A stretch of 50,257 nucleotides of DNA from NCBI GenBank assembly GCA_018819925.1, contig JAHJPG010000045.1, positions 1 through 50,257 on the forward strand. The letters run 5' to 3'. Both the position numbers and the translations under genes were made by a program. Position 1 is the stretch's first letter. Every line of letters begins with the position of its first letter. Source of the DNA: Pseudomonadota bacterium. Lineage in GTDB: Bacteria; Desulfobacterota; Desulfarculia; Desulfarculales; Desulfarculaceae. Of the stretch, positions 35,692 to 43,742 are shown piece after piece. A model generated the notes under the pieces. That model did not search any database. It was given only the letters and a program-made list of their open reading frames with translations, and was not told where the DNA came from.

Positions 35692-37364
35692 TGGACAAAG
35701 AAAAGCTCGCCAGCCTTTATCGGCAATGGAACGAGGGCCTGGTGGAACAGGCCCTGAAGAAAACCCCCGAGCGCCCCGGCTGCGGCCAGACCCCCGCCGG
35801 TATACCCATCAAGCAGATATACACGCCCCTGGACCTGGAAGAGGGCGGTTTCGACTACGTCCGGGACCTGGGCTTCCCAGGCCAGTTCCCCTTCACCCGG
35901 GGCCGCGACCCCCTGGGCTACCGTTCAAATTACTGGCTGTTTATGCAGTACGCCGGCTTCGGCGACGCGGAGGAGGCCAACAAGCGCTACCGCTATCTGC
36001 TCAGTCAAGGCCAGGCGGGGATATCGGTGGCCTTTGACCTGCCCACCCAGGTGGGCCTGGACTCCGATGACCCCATGGCCGACGGCGAGGTGGGCAAGAT
36101 CGGGGTGGCCGTCTCCTCGTTGCAGGACCTGGAGACGGTATTCGACGGCATTCCTTTGAACAAGTTGCGCCAGATAAGCCTGGTGGCCAACGGCATGAGC
36201 GCCATCATGCTGGCCATGTTCATCGCCTTGGCCGAGAAGCAGGGGGTTCCGGTGGAGGAGTGCACCCTGCGCATCCAAAACGACGTGCTCAAGGAGTTCA
36301 TCTCCCGGGGGGCCTACATTTTCCCGCCGGAGCCCTCCATACGCCTGACCACCGACGTGGTGGTCTTTTGCGCCGAGCACCACCCCGCCTGGCTTCCCCT
36401 GACCCTGTGCGGCTACCACATCCGCGAGGCCGGGGCCAACGCGGTGCAGGAGGTGGCCTACTGCCTGGCCAACGGGTTGGCCTACATGGACGAAGTGGTT
36501 CGGCGGGGCGCCCCCCTGGAGCGGGTGCTGCCCCAGCTTTCCGCCTTCATGGCGGTGAACATGAACTTCTTCGAGGAGATCGCCAAGTTTCGGGCCCTGC
36601 GCCGCCTGTGGGCCCGCCTGGTCACCCAGCGCTATGGGGTGAGCCCGGACACCAACCTGGGGTTGAGCCTGGTGAACTTCACTGCGGGCAGCAGCCTGAC
36701 CGCCCAGCAGCCGCTGAACAACGTGGTGCGGGTGGCGGTGGAGTGCCTGGCCGGGGTGTTGGGGGGTTGCCAGTCGCTGTTCCCCTGCTCCATGGACGAG
36801 GCCTACGCCACGCCCACCGAGGCGGCGGTGAAGGTGGCCCTGCGCACCCAGCAGATCATCGCCAAGGAGACCGGCATCGGCGACACGGTGGACCCCATGG
36901 GCGGCTCCTATTACCTGGAGAGCCTGACCGGCGAGATAGAGCGGCGGGCGCTGAAGATGATAGAGGAGATCGAGGCCCTGGGCGGATCGGTGAAGGCCAT
37001 AGACCAGGGCTACTTCCGCCGCAACATCGACGAGGCCTCGTACCAGTGGCAAAAAGAGGTGGACAGCGGGGCGCGCACCATCGTGGGGGTGAACGCCTAC
37101 CAGGATGAGGTCGAGGTCCCCATGGAGATATTCCGGCCTCCGGCCGAGACCCAGGCGCGCCAGATCGCCAGCCTTAAAAAATTGCGCCAGGAGCGCGACA
37201 ACGACAGGGTGGAAAAGGCCCTGGACCGGGTGAGGGCCGTGGCCGCCACCGAGGAAAACCTGGTGCCCGCGCTGGTGGAGGCGGTGAAGGCCTACGCCAC
37301 CATGGGCGAGATCTGCGGGGTCTTGCGCTCGGTATTCGGTGAACACAATGAAGGCGACATATAA
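35692..37364 (+). CDS. Acyl-CoA mutase large subunit (methylmalonyl-CoA mutase family)
   Basis: A 557-aa substrate-binding subunit of a split coenzyme-B12 acyl-CoA mutase, comparable in length to the large subunits of isobutyryl-type mutases. The TIM barrel is recognisable from GFPGQFPFTRGRDP (61-74), QYAGFG (86-91), AGISVAFDLPTQVGLDSDDP and IQNDVLKEF (195-203). By my recollection of the P. shermanii enzyme numbering, Tyr87, Gln196, Arg206 and His243 correspond to its active-site Tyr89, Gln197, Arg207 and His244. The preceding WT(I/M)R segment is replaced by WLFM (82-85), so substrate binding may differ. The B12 subunit follows. No MeaB/ArgK chaperone gene is in the window. Confidence 0.92.
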
Positions 37365-37390
37365 ATCGCACATGCCCGGGATGGGGAAAG

Positions 37391-37798
37391 ATGCCTAAAC
37401 GAAACCGCATAATGCTTGCCAAGGCAGGTTTGGACGGCCACGACCGCGGAGTGCGGGTGGTGGCCATGGGCCTGCGCGACGCCAACTTCGAGGTTATTTA
37501 CACCGGCCGCCGCCAGACGCCGGAGCACATCGTCAACGCGGCCATCCAGGAGGACGTGGACGCCATAGGCCTGAGCATCCTCTCCGGAGCCCACATGACC
37601 ATGTTCGGCAAGATTTTGGAGCTGCTCAAGGAGAAAGACGCCGGGGACATCATGGTCTTCGGCGGTGGGGTCATCCCCCCGGACGACGCGGCCCAGCTTA
37701 AGCAAATGGGGGTGAAGCACGTCTTCGGCCCGGGCACCACCATGGATACCATCGTGACGGCCATCAACCAGACCCTGGGGCAGCGGGAGAACAACTGA
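37391..37798 (+). CDS. Acyl-CoA mutase small (B12-binding) subunit
   Basis: A 135-aa cobalamin-binding subunit. The signature DxHxxG is Asp15-His17-Gly20 (AGLDGHDRG), where His17 ligates cobalt. GLSILSGAH (about 57-65) and VFGGGVIPPDD (about 93-103) complete the Rossmann-like B12 site. It begins 26 bp after the large subunit gene with GGGGAAAG upstream. It must assemble with the large subunit for radical rearrangement of the acyl-CoA skeleton. Confidence 0.95.
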   Translation: MPKRNRIMLAKAGLDGHDRGVRVVAMGLRDANFEVIYTGRRQTPEHIVNAAIQEDVDAIGLSILSGAHMTMFGKILELLKEKDAGDIMVFGGGVIPPDDAAQLKQMGVKHVFGPGTTMDTIVTAINQTLGQRENN

Positions 37799-37801
37799 GC
37801 C

Positions 37802-38224
37802 ATGCTGAAGAAGATCGACCACATCGGCATCGCCGTGCACGACATGGACGGGGCCCTCAAGGTGTTTCAGGACGTCTTCGGGCTGAGGCCCATAAAAATC
37901 GAGACCCTGGAGGAGATCAGCGTAGTCATCGCCTTTTTGCCTTTGGGCGAGGTGCTCATCGAGCTGTTGCAGCCCACGGCCCCGGGAGCCGGCCGCATCG
38001 GCCAGTTCCTTCAGGACAAGGGGCCGGGCTTTCACCACATAGCCTACCGGGTGGAATCCATAGACCAGGCCCTGGCCAAGCTCAAGGAGCAGGGCGTGCC
38101 AATGCGCGATGAGACCCCCCGCCCCGGCGGCGACGATTCGCTCATCGCCTTCATGGACCCCGCGGGAACCCAAAACGTCCTCACCGAACTGGTGCAGCGA
38201 TCCCGTGAGATAGAGGCCAAGTAG
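37802..38224 (+). CDS. Methylmalonyl-CoA epimerase-like VOC protein
   Basis: A 140-aa vicinal-oxygen-chelate protein. Metal ligands are recognisable at His7 (DHIGIAV), Glu in VLIELLQP, His in GFHHIAYRV and the C-terminal Glu in VLTELVQ. This matches methylmalonyl-CoA epimerase in length and layout. It starts 3 bp after the mutase small subunit, so it probably interconverts the stereoisomers of the mutase substrate or product. Whether that is methylmalonyl-CoA or a homologue is not known. Confidence 0.9.
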   Translation: MLKKIDHIGIAVHDMDGALKVFQDVFGLRPIKIETLEEISVVIAFLPLGEVLIELLQPTAPGAGRIGQFLQDKGPGFHHIAYRVESIDQALAKLKEQGVPMRDETPRPGGDDSLIAFMDPAGTQNVLTELVQRSREIEAK

Positions 38225-38226
38225 TC

Positions 38227-39762
38227 ATGAACGTAGCGCAGCTTTGGCAAAAGCAGGCCGCCAAATACGGCGACAAGGTGTTCCTGTATTTCGGTGACGA
38301 CCAATATTCCTACAACCAGATGCTGGCCACCTTTTACCGGGTGGCCAACAGCCTGGCCGGCCTGGGGGTGGTCAAGGGCGACCGGGTGGCCCTGATGCAC
38401 CGCAACGCCCCGGAGTTCTTCTACACCTGGTTCGCCCTGAGCTTCCTGGGGGCGGTCACCGTGCCCATCAACCCGGTGTTCACCGAGACCGAGATCGCCT
38501 ACATCCTGGGCCACTCCGGGGCCAAGGCCCTGGTCATCGAGGACGAGTTCCTGCCCGTGTTGGCCAGGGTGCCCAAGGCCGAGATACCGGAAATGAAGCA
38601 ACTGATCGTCAGCGGAGTGGAAGCCCCTCACGGAGCCATACCCTTCGCCCGGTTGTTTGAGGGCCGGGAAAAAGATCCCGGCGTGGCCATCGACGACCAG
38701 GACCCCTGCGTGTGCATCTACACCTCGGGCACCACCGACATGCCCAAGGGCGTGCTCAACTCCCACTACGGCTGGGTGACCACCGGCCAGTCCTACGCCT
38801 ACACCGTGGGCATCGGCCAAAACGACCGGGTGATGACCCCCAACCCCCTGTTCCACGCCAACGCCCAGGTCTATTCCACCATGGGCGTGTTGAACGCCGG
38901 GGCCAGCCTGATTTTGCTGGAGCGTTTCAGCGGCAGCCAGATTTTGGAACAGGCCCGCCGCTACCAGGCCACCAAGATGGTGCTGGTGCAGGCGGTGACT
39001 CCCTGGGTGTGGGCCCGCCCGGTGTCCGGCGACGACTGCCAGCACGAGTTGGACACCATGGTGGCGGGCAACGTGCCGGTGGACATCTACCCCAAGTTCG
39101 AGGAGCGCTTCTGCCTGAAGATCCAGACCATCTATTCACTCACCGAGGCCACCATGGCGGTGATGGGCCCCCGGCTGGGCACCGTGCCCCGCCGTCCAGG
39201 CAGCATCGGCGTGCCCATGGAGCACCCCGATCCGGCGGTGACCAACCAGGTGTGGATCGCCGACGAGGCGGGCAACGAGGTGGAAGCGGGCAAGCAGGGC
39301 GAGATCATCATCAAGAACCCGGCGGTGATGCTGAGTTACTACAACGACCCGGAGAAAACCGCCGCCACCAAGGTGAACGGTTGGGTTCACACCGGGGACA
39401 TCGGCTACCGCGACCAGGACGGCTACATCTATTTCGTGGGGCGCAAAAAAGAGGTGATCCGCCGCCGGGGCGAGCTTATCAGCCCCACCCAGATCGAGGC
39501 GGTGCTCAACGCCCATCCGGCGGTGGAGGAATCGGCGGTGATCGGGGTGCCCTCGGAGCTGGGCACCGGCGAGGAGGAGGTCAAGGCCTTCGTCAAGCTG
39601 ACAGACGGCGGCCAGGCCACGGTGGAAGAGTTGCAGGAGCACTGCCGCGCCAAGCTGGCCGACTTCAAGGTGCCCCGTTTCATCGAATTCAAAAGCGAGT
39701 TCGCCAAGAGCGCCATCGGGCGCATCAAAAAAGAGGAACTCAAAAAAGAAAACGCGGGCTAG
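38227..39762 (+). CDS. Acyl-CoA synthetase (AMP-forming), CaiC-like
   Basis: A 511-aa adenylate-forming ligase. The P-loop is YTSGTTDMPKG, A5 is YSLTEATMAV, A7 is HTGDIGYRDQDGYIYFVGRKKE, A8 is VIRRRGELISPTQIE and the catalytic lysine lies in KSAIGRIKKEE. The RRRGE variant of A8 is seen in carnitine/crotonobetaine-type (CaiC-like) ligases. It starts 2 bp after the epimerase-like gene. It would activate the growth substrate, or an acid intermediate, for the mutase route. Confidence 0.93.
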   Translation: MNVAQLWQKQAAKYGDKVFLYFGDDQYSYNQMLATFYRVANSLAGLGVVKGDRVALMHRNAPEFFYTWFALSFLGAVTVPINPVFTETEIAYILGHSGAKALVIEDEFLPVLARVPKAEIPEMKQLIVSGVEAPHGAIPFARLFEGREKDPGVAIDDQDPCVCIYTSGTTDMPKGVLNSHYGWVTTGQSYAYTVGIGQNDRVMTPNPLFHANAQVYSTMGVLNAGASLILLERFSGSQILEQARRYQATKMVLVQAVTPWVWARPVSGDDCQHELDTMVAGNVPVDIYPKFEERFCLKIQTIYSLTEATMAVMGPRLGTVPRRPGSIGVPMEHPDPAVTNQVWIADEAGNEVEAGKQGEIIIKNPAVMLSYYNDPEKTAATKVNGWVHTGDIGYRDQDGYIYFVGRKKEVIRRRGELISPTQIEAVLNAHPAVEESAVIGVPSELGTGEEEVKAFVKLTDGGQATVEELQEHCRAKLADFKVPRFIEFKSEFAKSAIGRIKKEELKKENAG

Positions 39763-39819
39763 GGCCCTGCCGCTTGGCACCGCGGAGCCGCATAAAGAAT
39801 TGAGCGAGGAAACATCACC

Positions 39820-40974
39820 ATGAGTAAAGTAGCCATAGTGGGCGTGGGTCAGTCGCACTTTGTGCGCGGCTATCCCGGCTCCATCCGCGAACTGGCCTTC
39901 GAGGCCTACGCCGAGGCCATGAACGACGCGGGCCTGGTCAACAACCAGATCGGCGCTTCGGTGGTCTGCTCGGCCCCGGAGTATGACAAGCAGCGCTCCC
40001 CCGCCGGGGTCATCGTCGAGCATTGCGGCCTGAACCCCCAGCCCACCTTTTACACCGAGTCCCTGTGCTGCTCCTCCACCACCGGCCTTAAGCTGGCTTA
40101 TTCGCTGGTGCAGAGCGGATTGCACGACAGCGTCATGGTGCTGGGTTTCCAGAAGATGAGCGAGATCACCAGCGCCGAGAGCCAGGAGCGCATGGGCCGG
40201 GGATCGGACATCCAGTGGGAGAGCCCCTTCGGCACCATGATGCCCGCCTACTACGCCATGTTCGCGCAGGGATACCTGGACCAATACGGGGCCAGCGAGG
40301 AAGACCTGGCCCTGATCCGGGTGAAGGCGGGCACCTACGGCCAACTCAACGAGCGGGCGGTGTACCGCAAGCCGGTGGAACTGGCCCAGTGCCTTAGCGC
40401 CGACCCGGTGGCTTCGCCGCTCAAGCTCATGGACTGCTGCGCCAACGCCGACGGCAGCTCATGCGTCATCGTGGCCAGCGAGGAAAAGGTGAAGCAGTGG
40501 GGCGTGGCCCAGCCGGTGTGGATCAGGGGCCTGGGCTCGGCCTCGGCTCCGGTGAACCTGGCCCTGCGCGAGAGCTTCAGCAGTTTCGCGGCGGCCACCG
40601 AGGCCGGACGCCAAGCCTACGCCATGGCCGGCATCGGCCCGGGGGACATCGACGTGGCCGAGGTGCACGACTGTTTTACTATCGCCGAGATGCTGGCCTA
40701 CGAGGACCTGGGCTTCGCGCCCCGGGGCGGCGGTCCCGAGCTTATCCGGAGCAAAGAAACCTACAAGGATGGCTCCATCCCGGTGAACGTGGACGGCGGC
40801 CTGTTGTCCAAGGGCCATCCCATAGGAGCCACCGGCGGCAGCCAACTGCGCACCATCGTATTGCAGCTAAGGGGCCAGGCCGGGGACATACAGGTCAAGG
40901 ACCCGGAGTTCGGCCTGGTGCACAACATGGGTGGCGTGGGCATCTACGGCAACGTGGTCATCCTGGGGAGGTAG
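39820..40974 (+). CDS. SCP-x/acetyl-CoA acetyltransferase-like thiolase
   Basis: A 384-aa thiolase of the SCP-x/lipid-transfer branch. The nucleophile is Cys83 in ESLCCSSTTG. Other active-site parts are EVHDCFTIAEMLAYEDLGF, KGHPIGATGG (His333) and the C-terminal HNMGG (His368). All catalytic positions are present, so it should be active. It is followed 3 bp later by a DUF35 OB-fold gene, its usual partner. The pair resembles BbsB/BbsA and archaeal acetoacetyl-CoA thiolase complexes; an aldolase role like Ltp2/ChsH2 is an alternative. Confidence 0.92.
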   Translation: MSKVAIVGVGQSHFVRGYPGSIRELAFEAYAEAMNDAGLVNNQIGASVVCSAPEYDKQRSPAGVIVEHCGLNPQPTFYTESLCCSSTTGLKLAYSLVQSGLHDSVMVLGFQKMSEITSAESQERMGRGSDIQWESPFGTMMPAYYAMFAQGYLDQYGASEEDLALIRVKAGTYGQLNERAVYRKPVELAQCLSADPVASPLKLMDCCANADGSSCVIVASEEKVKQWGVAQPVWIRGLGSASAPVNLALRESFSSFAAATEAGRQAYAMAGIGPGDIDVAEVHDCFTIAEMLAYEDLGFAPRGGGPELIRSKETYKDGSIPVNVDGGLLSKGHPIGATGGSQLRTIVLQLRGQAGDIQVKDPEFGLVHNMGGVGIYGNVVILGR

Positions 40975-40977
40975 ATA

Positions 40978-41418
40978 ATGTCAGCCAACAAGAAACCCGA
41001 GGCGGACCGCCGTTTCGCCAAGTTCGGCACGGTGAGCTTCACCGCCACCACCAAGGTCAACGACTTCATCGGCTATTTGGAAGACGGCAAGGTGGCCGGC
41101 ACCAAGTGCCTCACCTGCGGGGCGGTGTTCTTCCCGCCCCGGGCCCAATGCCACAAGTGCCGGGAAAAGGCCCAAATCGAGTGGTTCCAGATCGAGGGAG
41201 TGGGCAAGCTGGCCACTTATAGCGAGCTGAAATACGCCCCAACCGGATTCACCGAGGACCTGCCCTATGCCATCGCGGTGTTGGACATGGGCGGCTACAA
41301 GCTATTCGGCCGCATCGGCGACGTGCCCCTGGACCAGGTGAAGGTGGGCATGGAACTGGCGCCGGTGCCCAATGAGCTTCCCAACGGACAGCTTAATTAC
41401 GTGTTCAACCGGCCCTGA
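40978..41418 (+). CDS. DUF35 OB-fold zinc-ribbon partner of the thiolase
   Basis: A 146-aa protein with an N-terminal rubredoxin-like zinc ribbon (Cys44, Cys47, Cys58, Cys61 in GTKCLTCGAVFFPPRAQCHKC) and a C-terminal OB fold (about 75-135). DUF35 proteins bind acyl-CoA and form complexes with SCP-x-type thiolases, bringing CoA substrates to the active site. It is translated right after the thiolase gene. Confidence 0.92.
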   Translation: MSANKKPEADRRFAKFGTVSFTATTKVNDFIGYLEDGKVAGTKCLTCGAVFFPPRAQCHKCREKAQIEWFQIEGVGKLATYSELKYAPTGFTEDLPYAIAVLDMGGYKLFGRIGDVPLDQVKVGMELAPVPNELPNGQLNYVFNRP

Positions 41419-41456
41419 AGCGTTTGACAAAGGGCCGGAGAGCGACAGGTGATGTC

Positions 41457-43193
41457 ATGAGCGTGCCCAAGCAGAAGAGCGGACGAGCCCTCAATTTTAA
41501 CGACACAGTGGCCGATGCCTTGGCCAAGGGGTTGGTGCGCCACGGGGTGTCGACGGTTTTTGGCCAGAGCCTGCCCAGCGCCCTGCACCTGGCGGTCAAA
41601 AGCCACGGCATCCGCCAGGCCTGGTACCGCACCGAGAACGCCGGCGGGGCCATGGCCGACGGCTTTGCCCGGGTATCCGGCCGGGTGGGAGTGGTCACCG
41701 CTCAGAACGGCCCGGCGGCCACCCTGTTGGTGCCGCCGTTGGCCGAGGCGCTCAAGGCCTCGGTGCCGGTGGTGGCCCTGGTGCAGGAGGTGGCCCTGGC
41801 CCAGACCGACAAGAACGCCTTTCAGGAATTCGACCACCTGGCCCTGTTCGGGGCCTGCACCAAATGGGTGCGCCGCCTGGACCAGCCCAGCCGGGTGGAC
41901 GACTACCTGGACATGGCCTTCCGGGCGGCGGTGAGCGGACGTCCCGGACCGGCGGCCCTGCTCTTGCCGGCCGACCTGCTGCTGGCCCCCTGCCAGCCCG
42001 GGGAGGCGCCCCGGCGCCAGAGCCTTGGGCGCTATCCCTTGGAGCGCACCATGCCCGGCTACCAGCATTTGGAGCAGGCGGCCCGGATGCTGGCCCAGGC
42101 CAAGCGCCCGGTGGTGATCGCCGGGGGCGGGGTGCATCTGTCCGGGGCCAGCGGGGAGTTGGCCGTGCTCCAGGAGACGGCCTCCCTGCCCGTGGCCACC
42201 ACGGTGATGGGCAAGGGCTCGGTGGACGAGAACCATCCCCTGAGCCTGGGGGTGGCGGGCTACTTCATGGGCACCGGCGGAGCGGCCAAGTTTCAGCGGG
42301 AGATCATCAGCAAGGCCGACCTGGTGCTCTTGGTGGGCAGCCGCACCAACCAAAACGGCACCGATTCCTGGACCCTGTACCCGCCCGAGGCCGATTACAT
42401 CCACATCGACGCCGACCCCATGGAGATAGGGCGCAACTACGAGGCCCTGCCCCTGTTGGGCGACGCCAAGCTGATCCTGGGCGAGTTGACGGCCCTGTTG
42501 GAGGGCCTGGATTTGTCCAAGCGCCTGGCGGCGCGCCCCGCCCTGGAAAAGCGCATCGCCCAGGGCAAGGCTCGCCATCAACGGGAAGCCAAGGGCCTGC
42601 TGCAATCCAAGCGCAAGCCGGTGCGGCCGGAGAGGATCATGTACGAGCTGAACCGCCGCCTGACCCCCGAGACCCTGGTGGTGGCCGACGCCAGCTACTC
42701 CTCCATCTGGGTGGCCAACTACCTCACCAGCCTGGCCCCGGGCATGCGCTTCATCACCCCCCGGGGCCTGGCCGGCCTGGGCTGGGGCTTGCCCCTGGCC
42801 ATGGGGGCCAAGCTGGCGCGGCCCGAGGCCCCGGTGGTTTGCCTGGCCGGGGACGGCGGCTTCGGCCACTGTTGGGCCGAACTGGAGGCGGCGGGCCGCA
42901 TGGGCCTGGACCTGGCGGTGTTGGTGCTCAACAACCGCATCCTGGGCTATCAAAAGCACGCCGAAAATGTTAAGTTCGGCGCTCACACCGACGCGGTGTA
43001 CATGTCCGACGTGGACCACGCCGCGGTGGCCGAGGCCTGCGGTTGCCGGGGGATTCGGGTGCGCGAGCCCGGCCAACTGGCCGAGGCCCTGGACCGGGCC
43101 ATGGGCGAGCCGGGCCCGGTGCTGGTGGATATCATCACCGACCCCGCGGCCTATCCGCCCATCACCAGCTTCGAGGGTAAACTGGCCATGTGA
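41457..43193 (+). CDS. ThDP-dependent enzyme (acetolactate synthase / 2-hydroxyacyl-CoA lyase-like)
   Basis: A 578-aa three-domain thiamine-diphosphate enzyme. Glu60 in YRTENAGGAMADGFAR is the ThDP-activating glutamate. The central domain has the degenerate Rossmann motif VVIAGGGVHLSGA. The cofactor motif GDGGFGHCWAE (465-475) runs to NN at 492-493. The start is ATG at 41457 after AGGTGATG. The fold covers acetolactate synthase, oxalyl-CoA decarboxylase, 2-hydroxyacyl-CoA lyase and benzoylformate decarboxylase. Given the adjacent acyl-CoA mutase, C-C bond formation or cleavage at a 2-hydroxyacyl-CoA is attractive but unproven. No regulatory ALS small subunit is nearby, so amino-acid biosynthesis is less likely. 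Confidence 0.88.
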   Translation: MSVPKQKSGRALNFNDTVADALAKGLVRHGVSTVFGQSLPSALHLAVKSHGIRQAWYRTENAGGAMADGFARVSGRVGVVTAQNGPAATLLVPPLAEALKASVPVVALVQEVALAQTDKNAFQEFDHLALFGACTKWVRRLDQPSRVDDYLDMAFRAAVSGRPGPAALLLPADLLLAPCQPGEAPRRQSLGRYPLERTMPGYQHLEQAARMLAQAKRPVVIAGGGVHLSGASGELAVLQETASLPVATTVMGKGSVDENHPLSLGVAGYFMGTGGAAKFQREIISKADLVLLVGSRTNQNGTDSWTLYPPEADYIHIDADPMEIGRNYEALPLLGDAKLILGELTALLEGLDLSKRLAARPALEKRIAQGKARHQREAKGLLQSKRKPVRPERIMYELNRRLTPETLVVADASYSSIWVANYLTSLAPGMRFITPRGLAGLGWGLPLAMGAKLARPEAPVVCLAGDGGFGHCWAELEAAGRMGLDLAVLVLNNRILGYQKHAENVKFGAHTDAVYMSDVDHAAVAEACGCRGIRVREPGQLAEALDRAMGEPGPVLVDIITDPAAYPPITSFEGKLAM

Positions 43194-43257
43194 GGCCCCC
43201 GGGGGACTGGCCCCGGCGCGGGAGGGGAAAAATCCGAAAAGGCGAGGAGCGACGACC

Positions 43258-43560
43258 ATGAGCAAAGTACACGTTACCGCCAAGATCGTGGCCAAGGCCG
43301 GCCAGGCCGACAACCTGGAAAAGGAGCTTTTGGCCGTGGTGCCCACGGTGCGCCAAGAGGCCGGATGCCTGCGCTACGACCTGCACCGGGACAGCCGGGA
43401 GGGCGACGAGTTCCTTTTCTACGAAATATGGCAGGACGGCGGGTCCTTGAAGGCCCATGGCCAGTCCGAGCACATGGCGGGCATGCGCGAGCGTATAAAG
43501 GATTTGGTGCAAGGCCCCAGCCAGATCAGCTTTTGGCGGGCGGTGGACCGGGCCGACTGA
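43258..43560 (+). CDS. ABM-domain (antibiotic biosynthesis monooxygenase-like) protein
   Basis: A 100-aa ferredoxin-fold protein of the ABM/YgiN type: VTAKIVAKAGQADNLEKELL, then RQEAGCLRYDLHRD (about 32-45) and EFLFYEIWQDGGSLKAHGQSEH. Members include quinol monooxygenases, isomerase-like and heme-degrading enzymes; many are uncharacterised. In an anaerobe-like setting a non-oxygenase role is likely. The ATG at 43258 follows GAGGAGCGA. It ends the mutase cluster, 64 bp after the ThDP gene. Confidence 0.87.
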   Translation: MSKVHVTAKIVAKAGQADNLEKELLAVVPTVRQEAGCLRYDLHRDSREGDEFLFYEIWQDGGSLKAHGQSEHMAGMRERIKDLVQGPSQISFWRAVDRAD

Positions 43561-43580
43561 TATCCGATAAATGATACGCT

Positions 43581-43610
43581 CGGCCCCCGCGTCACCCGGC
43601 GCAGGGGCCG
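43581..43610 (+). terminator. Hairpin after the mutase cluster
   Basis: CGGCCCC (43581-43587) pairs with GGGGCCG (43604-43610), and the stem continues inward with GCG/CGC after one mismatch. It lies 20 bp beyond the ABM gene. No clear T-tract follows, so it is a candidate terminator only. Confidence 0.35.
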
Positions 43611-43742
43611 GCCGCCCGTCTTGCGTCTAGGGCTCTGCCCACTCACCATGAAAAGATTTCTCGCCGCCCGGCTCCGGGCAGGGTCTTGCGTCCTCCGGCG
43701 GGGGTGCTTGTGAGTTCCCGGCCGCCGGGGTAGCATTGCCCC

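Noticed and set aside
35925-37373. 482-codon minus-strand frame opposite the mutase large subunit
   Set aside because: The mutase is conserved over its full length on the plus strand; the antisense frame is compositionally biased and unlike known proteins.
41397-43346. 649-codon minus-strand frame opposite the ThDP enzyme
   Set aside because: Antisense shadow; the plus-strand protein has intact cofactor motifs.
33444-43560. Reading the mutase cluster as ordinary propionate/methylmalonyl-CoA metabolism
   Set aside because: There is no propionyl-CoA carboxylase, transcarboxylase or MeaB gene, and the ThDP enzyme, ligase and thiolase would be unexplained. It is not excluded, only less satisfying.
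33444-43560. Firm assignment of the cluster to acetone degradation via 2-hydroxyisobutyryl-CoA
   Set aside because: The gene set is suggestive, but the mutase retains the Arg and Tyr typical of carboxyacyl-CoA substrates, so I keep it as one hypothesis only.
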